From positions 806,001 through 870,000 of the forward strand of contig NZ_JBHZRJ010000003.1 of assembly GCF_043641555.1 (NCBI RefSeq): a stretch of 64,000 nucleotides of DNA. The letters are read 5' to 3'. Origin of the DNA: Saccharospirillum alexandrii_A (lineage in GTDB: Bacteria; Pseudomonadota; Gammaproteobacteria; Pseudomonadales; Natronospirillaceae). Below the pieces are notes generated by a model. That model was not told the origin of the DNA. It saw only the letters and a program-made list of their open reading frames with translations, and made no database searches. Positions 7,751 through 16,197 of the stretch are shown here, one piece after another (position 1 is the first letter of the stretch; every line of letters starts with the position of its first letter). The translations under genes and the position numbers were made by a program.

Positions 7751-8815
7751 TCAGGCGCCGGGGTAGTGCCAGTCGAGGCGTTTCCCCAAGGCAGAGGATT
7801 GCTCTGCCAGTTCCAGGGTATAGATCAGCGCGCAGGCATCTTCAGGGCTCACTGGCGGGGCCGTACCATTTTGAATGGCACTGGCCAGAGTGCTGAAATA
7901 GCCCTGGTAGTGCCCCGCAGAGCAGTCATCGGGTTGTCCGGTCAGGGCTCCGTCTTCAGTGGCGCGATAACGGTGTGCTGACTGTGGCTGTGCGGCATCG
8001 GGGTACTCCGGGAGCCAGGGCATCTGACCGGCGCGCAAGGCTTCTTCCTGCGGATCCAGCCCCCAGCACTGCCAGCTGCCCCGTTCGAAACGGGCGTTAA
8101 AGCGCTGCATGGGGCCGGCCTCAAACGGGGTAGAGCCCAGGGTGACCAGCAGGCCGGGGTAATAGAGCATGACTTCAAACCAGTCGTGGGTGGTACCACC
8201 CGGTCGCAGCGTCCTCAACGTAGCTTGCAGGGACTCTGGCGAGCCCAGTAGATGCAGTGCCTGGTCCAGCAAATGCGGTCCTAGATCCCAAAAAATACCG
8301 CTCGCCGGGCCGGGTTGCTCGCGCCAGCGATTCTGAGGCTCGGGTCTGAACCGGTCGAACCGGCTGGTCAGATGCCTGAGCTTACCCAGTTCTCCGGATG
8401 CCATCATCGCCTTCAAATGCAGAAAGTCACCGTCGAATCGCCGGTTTTGATAGACGGTCATTAGACGTCCGCGCTTTTCAGCCAGCCGTGTCAGCGATTC
8501 TATCTCCTCCAGGGAGGTGACCGATGGTTTCTCCAGCAGCACATCCTTGCCAGCTTCCAGTGCCGCTTTGGCAAGCGGAAAATGCAGGGCGTTGGGCGCG
8601 GTGATGATGATTAGGTCGAGCTCTGGCGATGCGATCAGTTGCCCGGCATCCGCCACGACGTGAGTTTCCGGGTAGCGTTCCAGCACGGCGTCCGGTTGCC
8701 GGCTGCATACGGCGCTCAGCTCAAATTCGGGGAGGCCTTGAATAAAAGGCGCATGAAAAACCCGACCCGAGAGACCATAGCCAATAATGCCGGTTCGAAT
8801 AGCGGGGTGTGCCAT
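7751..8815 (-). CDS. Gfo/Idh/MocA family oxidoreductase
   Basis: A 354-residue NAD(P)-dependent dehydrogenase. The N-terminal Rossmann motif reads TGIIGYGLSGRVFHAPF, and the catalytic EKP signature reads VLLEKPSVTSLEEI. The chain closely resembles YdgJ/IolW-type inositol or sugar dehydrogenases (GYGLSGRVFHAPF and FDRFRPEPQNRWRE are typical of that group). ATG at 8815 gives the family N-terminus; the open frame upstream to 8884 has no recognisable domain. It converges on the binding-protein gene with only six bases between them. The substrate is unknown. Confidence 0.88.
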   Translation of the reverse strand: MAHPAIRTGIIGYGLSGRVFHAPFIQGLPEFELSAVCSRQPDAVLERYPETHVVADAGQLIASPELDLIIITAPNALHFPLAKAALEAGKDVLLEKPSVTSLEEIESLTRLAEKRGRLMTVYQNRRFDGDFLHLKAMMASGELGKLRHLTSRFDRFRPEPQNRWREQPGPASGIFWDLGPHLLDQALHLLGSPESLQATLRTLRPGGTTHDWFEVMLYYPGLLVTLGSTPFEAGPMQRFNARFERGSWQCWGLDPQEEALRAGQMPWLPEYPDAAQPQSAHRYRATEDGALTGQPDDCSAGHYQGYFSTLASAIQNGTAPPVSPEDACALIYTLELAEQSSALGKRLDWHYPGA

Positions 8816-9145
8816 GGGTGCAGTACCTTTTTTATCGTTTAACCCGCATTTAACCCAGTCGGTCTGGTCCGTCACAAGTATCAAACTGTAACAGGTTGGA
8901 ACGGGTGAGTGCCGTCATAAAGTAGTGCGCCAGAAAGTTGCCGCTTGCTGAATGTCTGGAAGAGTACGATGCCATTAGCCAATAGATTGACTGATTGATC
9001 CGGGTGAAAAGAGTCGAAAGAGTGACGCAGTCGACACTTCAGGGTTTTGCCCGGTTCGGTTCCGGAACAGAGTGAACTGGGTCCCAGAATTTGACGAATG
9101 AAACCGTACATTAGGCAGCCTAACGTTACTCCAAGTGGATCGACC
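8816..9145. other. Intergenic region between divergent dehydrogenase and DUF1631 genes
   Basis: About 330 bases without a convincing gene. Longer open frames on the minus strand here run into the DUF1631 coding sequence and look like shadows. The region must hold promoters for both divergent genes, but I could not identify -35/-10 pairs with confidence. Confidence 0.5.
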
Positions 9146-11377
9146 ATGAACACAGCCAAGGTTACAGACCTGCGCCAACATCTCAGCAAGGTACCGCACA
9201 AAGCCGATACAGCCAGGCTGGACGCGCTATCGCGACGGTTTGTCGCGCTGCTGCCGGCCTTGCTGGATGAGTTCTTTGTCGCGTCCGATGATTTCCTGTT
9301 CCGACTCGCCGAAAAAACCACAGATGGTTTCGAATCAGGCGCCTACTTCGACAGCCTGCGCGCCCTTCGGCTCGAAAAGAACAGCATTCGTGAAGCCATT
9401 ATCAAAGGGGTAAAAAATTACACCGATGAAGTGGCGGAAGGCCAGTTGGAGGCTGAGTCGACCGATGCAGCCCCCAAGGCGACAGAATTGTCGCTGATGG
9501 AAGACGACACGCTGGAACGTGGCCTGGCCATCGACAGCTTTACCAACCGAATTCTCGAGCGGTCCGGTGACCAGTGGCTGGCGTTCCGGGAGCGCCTGGG
9601 TGTGCTGACCGGCCGCAAAGACCTTAAAAATGAACAAACCCCCTACAACCCCGAAGTGCTTGGACGTATTGCCATGGGTGCGCTGGAAGGGGGTAACTGG
9701 TCGCTGAAAACAACCCTCATGCTGTTCCGGTTGTTTGATCAGAAGGCCGTTTCCAAGCTGCTGGTCTTTTACCAGTCGAATAACAGCTGGTTAATCGAAG
9801 AAGGCATTCTGCCCAATCTCAAGCTGTTGAATGCGTCGTCACCAAGCCGTCCGGATATCACCAGTGCCGATACCTTCGAGCAACTGGGCCAAATGCTGAA
9901 CCAGCGCTTGTATGGCGACAACCCGGGCGGGCAGGCCCAGCCGGGCGGTGGCTATGGCGCCGTCGGTGGTGGCTATGCGGGATCGGGTCCGGGCAACTTT
10001 GGTGCTGGTATGGCAGGGCAGGGCGGGCCGGGTGTTATGGTCGGTGCCGATGCATTACAGGCGCTGATGGGCAATCTGACCCGGGTACAGACCCAGGCCA
10101 GTGCCGCACCGGTATCGTTGGATCTGGGTGAAATGAAACTCTGGGCCCAGGCTCAGGCGCAGCAAGTCACCGCCCAGGTTCAGGGAACCCAGGAAGCCGG
10201 TACGGTTTCACTGGTGGCCATGCTTTTTGAATACATTCTCGATGACCAGAAACTGTCGGCGCACATGAAGCAATTGATGGCGCGCATGCAGATTCCAATC
10301 ATTAAGGTGGCCTTGCTCGATAAGGAGTTTTTTACCGAGTCGGAACATCCGGCCCGGCTGTTGTTAAACCGGATGGCGCGTGCCGCGACCGGCTGGCAGC
10401 CAGACGAGCAACTTGAAGACGATGTCCTGCTCGATGGCATGGAGCGAATCGTTACCCGCCTCAATCACGAGTTCGAAACCGATCTGGCCATGTTCGACGC
10501 GGCCCTGAGTGAGTTTGATGATCTCAAGGCCGAGTACGATGCGCTTCAGGAGGCTCGCCTGACGCCCATGGTCGAAGCTGAGGAAACTCAGTTCGAGGCG
10601 CACCAGAATCAGGACCGGGCACGGCTGTTTATGGATACCTTGCTCGAAGGCGAGACGCTGCCAGAAGATGCCGAGCATTTGCTCAAGCGTCACTGGTACC
10701 GGCTGATGCGGGGTATTTACAACGCACACGGTGAAGGCAAGGCCTGGAAAACCAGTGCTCGTATTGCCCGCGAACTGGTCTGGAGTCTACAACCAAACAT
10801 TCAGGTGACCGAGTCGGTGCGGTTCAGCAAATTGTTGCCCAATTTGAGGTCTGGTTTGCTGGATGGCCTGAAAGCCCTGGGTCTGAACGAAGGCGAACGC
10901 GACCGCCTGGTGTCTGCCATCGATGAATGGCACCAGCCCCGGCATCAGCCGCTGACGGAGAGTGTCTGGGCCGACCAGGAACGACTGGACGCCTTTGCCG
11001 AGCGGTCAGCCCGTGCCGATGAACTGGTCGAACGGCCGCAACCGCTGCCGGTCGATGAACCCGTTGTTCAACACAAGCCTGCTGACCTGACCTATTACAT
11101 GGATATGGTGGCAACCTTTGAAACCGGAAGCTGGTTCGAGATCGAGAACCAGTCGGGCAAGATCGAACGGGGTTGTCTGACGGCTATCGTCGGCCTGGGC
11201 AGCAAGTATATTTTTACCGACCATCAGGGCAACAAGGTGGCGGAGCGCTCGGCGATTGGTCTGGCCATGGCATTACGCAACGACGCCTTTAAAGTGGTGG
11301 ACGACGCCCCGCTGTTTGATCGCGTTATCGACACCCTGGTATCAGAGCTTGGCGAGTCGGGTAAAACCCGACAGTGA
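9146..11377 (+). CDS. DUF1631 family protein
   Basis: A 743-residue soluble protein matching DUF1631 (PF07793-type) proteins, which are common in gammaproteobacteria and have no settled function. Visible layout: an alpha-helical N-terminal region; a low-complexity glycine-rich linker around residues 255-300 (GGQAQPGGGYGAVGGGY and similar); a long helical middle; and a small C-terminal beta-rich module (GSWFEIENQSGKIERGCLTAIVGLGSKYIF) resembling a PilZ-like barrel without its arginine motif. ATG at 9146 is preferred over an in-frame ATG at 9098. It appears to be a single-gene unit with its own terminator. Confidence 0.8.
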   Translation: MNTAKVTDLRQHLSKVPHKADTARLDALSRRFVALLPALLDEFFVASDDFLFRLAEKTTDGFESGAYFDSLRALRLEKNSIREAIIKGVKNYTDEVAEGQLEAESTDAAPKATELSLMEDDTLERGLAIDSFTNRILERSGDQWLAFRERLGVLTGRKDLKNEQTPYNPEVLGRIAMGALEGGNWSLKTTLMLFRLFDQKAVSKLLVFYQSNNSWLIEEGILPNLKLLNASSPSRPDITSADTFEQLGQMLNQRLYGDNPGGQAQPGGGYGAVGGGYAGSGPGNFGAGMAGQGGPGVMVGADALQALMGNLTRVQTQASAAPVSLDLGEMKLWAQAQAQQVTAQVQGTQEAGTVSLVAMLFEYILDDQKLSAHMKQLMARMQIPIIKVALLDKEFFTESEHPARLLLNRMARAATGWQPDEQLEDDVLLDGMERIVTRLNHEFETDLAMFDAALSEFDDLKAEYDALQEARLTPMVEAEETQFEAHQNQDRARLFMDTLLEGETLPEDAEHLLKRHWYRLMRGIYNAHGEGKAWKTSARIARELVWSLQPNIQVTESVRFSKLLPNLRSGLLDGLKALGLNEGERDRLVSAIDEWHQPRHQPLTESVWADQERLDAFAERSARADELVERPQPLPVDEPVVQHKPADLTYYMDMVATFETGSWFEIENQSGKIERGCLTAIVGLGSKYIFTDHQGNKVAERSAIGLAMALRNDAFKVVDDAPLFDRVIDTLVSELGESGKTRQ

Positions 11378-11400
11378 TTCGTCACTGGCTGGTGCTGAAA

Positions 11401-11427
11401 AACCCGCTTCCTGAAGCGGGTTTTTTT
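11401..11427. terminator. Terminator after the DUF1631 gene
   Basis: AACCCGCTTC and GAAGCGGGTT pair as a perfect 10-bp stem around a two-base centre, with seven T in total from 11421. A-residues upstream could make it work in both directions. Confidence 0.9.
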
Positions 11428-11630
11428 ATGGCCCCGGAAGCCGTTGGTTATGCCGCCACGACTGTATGCAAAGGGTCATTGACGACGCTAAGTTATAAAT
11501 GTTTGTCTAATTCATGTGCAGAAATTAACCAGTGGTGAGAGTAGAGTAGTCGAGTACCCAATCTGACACGCAAAATCTGACGGTAAAACGGGGTACTAAA
11601 CCTCAGAATACTGAGTTCAAGGTGAACACA

Positions 11631-11798
11631 ATGGAGAAGAAAGCAACCGCCAAGCAGTCGTTCCTCGCCTTTTTGGGTGTGGTCAGCAAGTCCAAATCGC
11701 GTCGTCGTGGTAACCACACAACGCTGGATCGGCTATCACGTCCTGAAGTGCGCGACGAGCTGTCCCTAAAGGGTGTAGCGGTTCTTAGCGACAACTGA
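11631..11798 (+). CDS. Small basic hypothetical protein, 55 aa
   Basis: ATG at 11631 is preceded by AAGGTG (11619-11624) at good spacing and opens a 55-codon frame. The product begins MEKKATAKQSFLAFLGVVSK, continues with a basic SKSRRRGNHTTLDRLSRPEV stretch, and ends LSLKGVAVLSDN. No hydrophobic segment is long enough for a membrane helix. A GCCCGAT/ATCGGGC hairpin without a T-run follows at 11807-11829. I do not recognise the family. It sits between the DUF1631 gene and a family B repeat, and is supported by start signals and composition only. Confidence 0.5.
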   Translation: MEKKATAKQSFLAFLGVVSKSKSRRRGNHTTLDRLSRPEVRDELSLKGVAVLSDN

Positions 11799-11892
11799 TC
11801 GTCGTCGCCCGATGAATTGAAGATCGGGCAAAGGCAGGATGCCAACCACAGCGATACTCCAAGGGGTATCGTTAGGGCGGTTTTACCCTCAT

Positions 11893-12053
11893 CAGGTTGT
11901 TGAAAAAGGCTTCCTGACTTTTTCAAAACACGAGAGTCAAACATTGCGATTGTTGCTTCTCTCACAAAATCAATGACTTAACAGTCATCGACTTTGCCGG
12001 AGCATCCGTGTTCCGGTAGCTGTCCGCTAAATTCGGCGAATTTCAACAGCCTG
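11893..12053. repeat. Family B palindromic repeat, copy 1 (MITE-like)
   Basis: About 161 bp with imperfect inverted ends, CAGGTTGTTGAAA and TTTCAACAGCCTG (one mismatch). Inside is a series of small hairpins: a GAAAAAGGC/GACTTTTTC arm, ATGACTTAACAGTCAT, a CCGGA...TCCGG stem and AAATTCGGCGAATTT. A second copy at 55288-55455 matches over its whole length by eye at about 80-85%. There is no open frame for a transposase, so this looks like a non-autonomous element. Confidence 0.8.
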
Positions 12054-12148
12054 CTATAAATCGTCCCTGCTGTTCTACCGGTCGCTGACCCGCTATGCTG
12101 TTGTGTCTGATTCATAGACGGGACACTTACCTAGCGGGAGGTACGATC

Positions 12149-12613
12149 ATGGCCAACTCTCTCGAGACCTGGTTAAGCGAATACGGCGAGAGCCATCAAA
12201 ACCCCACCAACAAAAAAGTCCACTGGGTGTGTGTGCCGGTCATATTCTGGTGCGTACTGGCGTTGTTGTGGCAAATTCCGCTTGGGCCAAACCCGATCAT
12301 GAATGCAGCGGTTGTGCTGATCGCCATCAGCATTCTGTTTTATTCGCGTCTGTCATGGACACTGACCATCGGCATGGGCATTCTGGTCGCGGTGTCGGTG
12401 GCACTGATTCTCGGTTACGAATCGCTCAGGCTACCCCTGCCACTGTGGATCTTTGCGTTGATTCTGTTTGTATTGGCCTGGGTGGGGCAATTCTGGGGGC
12501 ACCGCATCGAAGGCAAAAAGCCCAGTTTCTTCAAGGATATTCAGTTCCTGTTAATTGGCCCGGCCTGGTTGCTCAGTTTTGTTTACCAGCGCCTGGGGAT
12601 TCCATTGAAGTAA
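12149..12613 (+). CDS. Mpo1-like (DUF962) membrane protein
   Basis: A 154-residue protein with about four transmembrane helices. It begins with the DUF962 pattern LSEYGESHQNPTNKKVHWVCVP and has GQFWGHRIEGKKPSFFKD near the end, with histidines placed as in yeast Mpo1, an Fe-dependent dioxygenase that acts on 2-hydroxy fatty acids. The bacterial homologues are largely uncharacterised. GGGAGG (12136-12141) precedes ATG 12149. The methyltransferase gene follows after 60 bases on the same strand, so they may be co-transcribed. Confidence 0.8.
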   Translation: MANSLETWLSEYGESHQNPTNKKVHWVCVPVIFWCVLALLWQIPLGPNPIMNAAVVLIAISILFYSRLSWTLTIGMGILVAVSVALILGYESLRLPLPLWIFALILFVLAWVGQFWGHRIEGKKPSFFKDIQFLLIGPAWLLSFVYQRLGIPLK

Positions 12614-12673
12614 CGGGGTGTGTTCCCCCGACCCATTTGCGATTAACGAGTTTTAAGTAGCTGGAGAAATTCT

Positions 12674-13306
12674 TTGTCTAAAAATTCCCTGTCCAGGCAT
12701 CAGATGTCTGCCCACGGTCTGACCTTTTTAAAAGCCAGTCATCCGGTAATCAAAACCCTGAAATACAGTGTTGGCGATGCCAACCTGCATGGTAATAAGG
12801 TCTGGGATTCCAGCTTTGTATTAATGGATTATCTGCTGATCGACCCGATTCCCAAAGAGCGGGTGGTGTTTGATATTGGCTGTGGCTGGGGACCAACCAG
12901 TTTGTTTTTGATGAACCAGTTCAAGTCCAGAGTCATGTCCATCGACGCGGACGATTCTGTCGAGCCCTACCTGCAGCTGCATGGTGAACTGAATGAGTTA
13001 AAACCCGTCTTCTGGCAGCGTAAAATCAAGCAGCTGAAAACAGCCGATCTGTCGATGGCCGACACGGTGGTCGGGGGCGATATCTGCTTCTGGGATAGCC
13101 TGGGTGACGAATGGAAAACGCTGATCAAACGGGCCAAAAAAGCAGGTGTGCGCCAGATTCTGATCGCAGACCCCGGGCGCCAGCCTTTTTACGATCTGGC
13201 TGACTGGGCGGTTAAGAAGCATAACGCCGAGCTTTGGGAACACGACATCACTAAGCCGGTGAAAGCCACCAGCTATGTGCTGGATATTCCACTGAACGCG
13301 GAATGA
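12674..13306 (+). CDS. Class I SAM-dependent methyltransferase
   Basis: A 210-residue soluble protein. The SAM-binding motif I reads VVFDIGCGWGPTS (around residues 64-76) and is followed by an acidic turn (MSIDADD). The later GGDICFWDS and RQILIADPGRQPF segments fit the lysine-methyltransferase-like Rossmann group. The start is TTG 12674, seven bases after GGAG (12663-12666); no ATG gives the full domain. The methyl acceptor is unknown. It may share a transcript with the upstream Mpo1-like gene. Confidence 0.8.
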   Translation: MSKNSLSRHQMSAHGLTFLKASHPVIKTLKYSVGDANLHGNKVWDSSFVLMDYLLIDPIPKERVVFDIGCGWGPTSLFLMNQFKSRVMSIDADDSVEPYLQLHGELNELKPVFWQRKIKQLKTADLSMADTVVGGDICFWDSLGDEWKTLIKRAKKAGVRQILIADPGRQPFYDLADWAVKKHNAELWEHDITKPVKATSYVLDIPLNAE

Positions 13307-13443
13307 CACCCCCTGAACTGTCATGCAATTGGTAATCCTGACTCAACTTTTGGGGGCAGCGGGCGATAACACTGACAGTGTAATTTGCCGGATCGTCCAG
13401 ACATGAAACAAGTCACTGCCACAATCAACTTGAGACCCCGCCC

Positions 13444-15171
13444 ATGAGCCTTGCCAGCGCACTGCGACCTCTGCTGCTGGGCTGGGCAGTCTTGCTGCCA
13501 ATGTCGGCACCGGCAATGGAGTTCAGTCTGGATCTTGGTCTTGCCAGTGGCGAAAACGCGGTCGGCTGGGGTGTAGCCAGTCATGCCCAGTTCATGCAAA
13601 GCACCCGCTGGGGGCTGGATCTGGGCTATCGCTATCACAGCGAACTGGAATACCCGACCGACAACGGTACGCTGAATCACGATTTCAGCCAGTATGAAAT
13701 GGGTCTTATCTGGCAGCAGGGCCACATTGGCGCCCGCTTTCAGGGCGTCGCAGGGGTTATCCTGGCCGGTGGCGATGTGGTCGGCAACGCCGGAGAAGCG
13801 GTGTTGAATGCCGGAGCACTTGGCTATCACCTCGATGCAGACATCAGCGCGCCTGTGGCAGAGGGGTTGCGGGTGTTTGCCAATGCGGGTTATCAGGGTT
13901 ATTACAGTGGCGATATGCCCGCTCAGTGGCGCTGGCGTTACGGTCTACGCTATGTGTTCGGCGAGCGCATGTCGGCAGCAGAACGGGACGCCCGCGCCCG
14001 GGCCGAGGCCGCTCAGGCTCAGCCACAAAATGCTGGCGACGGTGCGGCGACCGCTCAACCCGAGCGTCGGGTGCAACCAATTCCAACCTATTTGTCGCAG
14101 TCTTTACCCCCCATCATAGAACGCTCTGAACTGTGCAAGTGCTTCCCGGCAGGGCCGTACACCTTGCAACTGGGTCAGTTTCCCAATATGGAGCGAGCGG
14201 TTCGTGCCATGGAATATCGGGGTTTGCGTCAGTTTTTTACCACGGTCGCCTACGATCGGGATCCGCAACCGGTCTTTCTGGCTCAGGCCGACCCCGATGG
14301 CCCGGTTGGCCTGTTTCTGGGTGAATATGAGCAGTTGGCCGACAGTGAAATCTGGCGACGCCGGTTGCGGCTCAGTGGTATTGAGGGGCGCATTCGCCAG
14401 GTAGTGGGCAGTGACGGACGCATTGAAAACCGCACGGTCGATGCGAGCGCCCAGGCAAGAGCGCCGCAGTACACAGCTGAAGAAATACGTCGGATGAACT
14501 CGGTGCAATCAGAAGCCGGTGACAGTGCAGAACGGGATCGTCAGGCCATGAATCAGGCCCCGGCAAACAGCGTGGCAACGGCCAGTGCTGCGACATCCTT
14601 AACAGACGAATCGGACTACGTGGCAGGAACTCTGGTGCTGGGGCCAGTCAGCGCAGCTACGCTGACCGACTGGATGTCGGAGCCACCCATGCGGGACGCA
14701 CTGCTGACCGACACCAACCGCCGCTTGCCCGGTCGTCACCGGCTGATTTGGGATGCAGCCCGCAACCAGGCCTGGGTCTATCTGGACCAGTTTGCATCCA
14801 ACCGACAAATCGATGAATGGCAAGCCTGGCTGGAGCGCAATGACCAGCAGGCAAGCTTGCAACAGAGGCCGCGGCTGCCCATAGGTGATATCTATGTGTA
14901 TCACCTGGGTCAGGCGTTACAAGGTTACAGCCTAGAGCTTTACCAGCAGGCCGATGCCGGAGATATGTTGCAGCGGCTGGTGTCTGCGGAGGTGCTCTGG
15001 TTCCAGGCCTACCAGTCCATCAACGATGAGCCGCCAACCCTGGTGGTGCAATGGCAGGCCTCAGATCAGCGTTATCATTTGATCGCGACCGGCTTTGCCC
15101 GCGATAATGACGCCCGACGCGCCTGGCAAAACCTGAGCAGCGTTGGCCTGATGCCAGTGCTTCAGGAATAG
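13444..15171 (+). CDS. Outer-membrane beta-barrel/SPOR-like fusion protein
   Basis: A 575-residue exported protein in three parts. Residues 1-24 are a signal peptide (cleavage after SAPA). Residues about 25-175 alternate polar and hydrophobic residues with aromatic strand ends (LDLGYRYHSELEY, YEMGLIWQQ, YGLRYVF), as in a small outer-membrane barrel. A Gln/Ala/Arg-rich linker (about 178-215) leads to SPOR-like segments, the first near 236-320 (AGPYTLQLGQFPNMERAVRAM). The remainder contains two further weaker alpha/beta stretches of similar size. SPOR domains bind denuded septal peptidoglycan. I know of no named family with this architecture, so function is inference. Confidence 0.65.
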   Translation: MSLASALRPLLLGWAVLLPMSAPAMEFSLDLGLASGENAVGWGVASHAQFMQSTRWGLDLGYRYHSELEYPTDNGTLNHDFSQYEMGLIWQQGHIGARFQGVAGVILAGGDVVGNAGEAVLNAGALGYHLDADISAPVAEGLRVFANAGYQGYYSGDMPAQWRWRYGLRYVFGERMSAAERDARARAEAAQAQPQNAGDGAATAQPERRVQPIPTYLSQSLPPIIERSELCKCFPAGPYTLQLGQFPNMERAVRAMEYRGLRQFFTTVAYDRDPQPVFLAQADPDGPVGLFLGEYEQLADSEIWRRRLRLSGIEGRIRQVVGSDGRIENRTVDASAQARAPQYTAEEIRRMNSVQSEAGDSAERDRQAMNQAPANSVATASAATSLTDESDYVAGTLVLGPVSAATLTDWMSEPPMRDALLTDTNRRLPGRHRLIWDAARNQAWVYLDQFASNRQIDEWQAWLERNDQQASLQQRPRLPIGDIYVYHLGQALQGYSLELYQQADAGDMLQRLVSAEVLWFQAYQSINDEPPTLVVQWQASDQRYHLIATGFARDNDARRAWQNLSSVGLMPVLQE

Positions 15172-15230
15172 GGCTGTCCATTCGAGGTTTTATAACTGTT
15201 TCGGCGTTTGCACAATGCGAGCGTCGGGTG

Positions 15231-15340
15231 CCGGTGGTGCCTCTGCGGTCTGGGCCCGAGACCGGTGTGCCGGACCAGACGTACCGCCAGGGACGGACTC
15301 ACGCCGAGCGAGTGTCGCACCAACCGAGAGGCATTACCGG
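15231..15340. repeat. Diverged relative of family A palindromic repeat (copy 4)
   Basis: Inverted arms at both ends (CCGGTGGTGCCTCTGCGGT and the complement of ACCGAGAGGCATTACCGG) enclose a core containing CCAGGGACGGACTCACGCC, close to CCAGGGAAGGATTTACGCC of the copy at 32161. Length and layout fit family A, but the rest of the core has drifted. Confidence 0.45.
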
Positions 15341-15420
15341 TGGACGTAGCGGACCATAGCCACTGTACAATGCCGATCCACTGCCTTTTTTTAATGTCTT
15401 TCCCCAAGGAGATTTAATCC

Positions 15421-16197
15421 ATGGAGTGGTCTTTCACCATTCTCTTTATCTTGTTTGCAGTCGCTATGCTGGCTGGCTGGGTCGATACCCTGGCCGGGGG
15501 AGGTGGTTTGATTTCGTTGCCTGCCATGTTGTTGCTGGGCGTGCCGCCGGTCAGTGCGCTGGCGACGAACAAGGCTCAGGGCGTAGTGGGAACACTGACT
15601 GCGTCGGTGACATTACTGTTGAAAGGCCATTTGCGCGGGCAAGCCTTGCTCTGGCGTCTGGTTGCTGCGGGTTTGGGCGCTGCTCTGGGCAGTTGGCTGG
15701 TGCAGGGCGTGGATACCGGCTGGCTGGAATGGCTGGTGCCGGTGTTGTTGATCAGCGTCGCCGCGTATTTCTGGTTTACCCCGAATCTGGGCAGCATCGA
15801 GACCAAGGCGCATCAGTCTGAACGGCAATGGACAGTGACCTGGGCGCCGGCGGTCGGCTTTTACGATGGCTTTTTCGGGCCGGGTGCCGGCTCGTTTTAC
15901 GCGGCAACCGGGGTGGCTTTTCGGGGGCAGACATTACTGGCCGCGACGATCTCGGCCAAGCCACTGAATTTCATGTCGAATGTTGTGTCGCTGGCGGTGT
16001 TTTCAGCGGGCGGTCAGGTGGTTTGGGTCATTGGGTTTGCGATGATGCTGGGGCAGGTGCTGGGGGCCTTTGTTGGCAGTCATACCATGCTCAGCGGTGG
16101 TGCGCGCCTGATTCGTCCGATCGTGATCACCATGTGTGTGCTAATGTCGTTCAGTCAGGTGGCGCAATCGATGGGCTGGATCAGTCTGGCTGGCTAA
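15421..16197 (+). CDS. TSUP family (TauE/SafE-like) exporter
   Basis: A 258-residue integral membrane protein with about seven to eight helices. The N-terminal AGWVDTLAGGGGLISLPAML and mid-chain GFYDGFFGPGAGSFY are the two repeated signature segments of the TSUP (DUF81) family, which exports sulfite, sulfoacetate or other organosulfur anions. AAGGAG at 15406-15411 precedes ATG 15421. Its 3' end overlaps the convergent binding-protein gene by 17 bases. No sulfur-metabolism gene is nearby, so the substrate cannot be told. Confidence 0.88.
   Translation: MEWSFTILFILFAVAMLAGWVDTLAGGGGLISLPAMLLLGVPPVSALATNKAQGVVGTLTASVTLLLKGHLRGQALLWRLVAAGLGAALGSWLVQGVDTGWLEWLVPVLLISVAAYFWFTPNLGSIETKAHQSERQWTVTWAPAVGFYDGFFGPGAGSFYAATGVAFRGQTLLAATISAKPLNFMSNVVSLAVFSAGGQVVWVIGFAMMLGQVLGAFVGSHTMLSGGARLIRPIVITMCVLMSFSQVAQSMGWISLAG

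Noticed and set aside
8881..9321. A 146-codon minus-strand frame
   Set aside because: Most of it is antisense to the DUF1631 gene, the protein has no coherent domain, and the remainder is intergenic.
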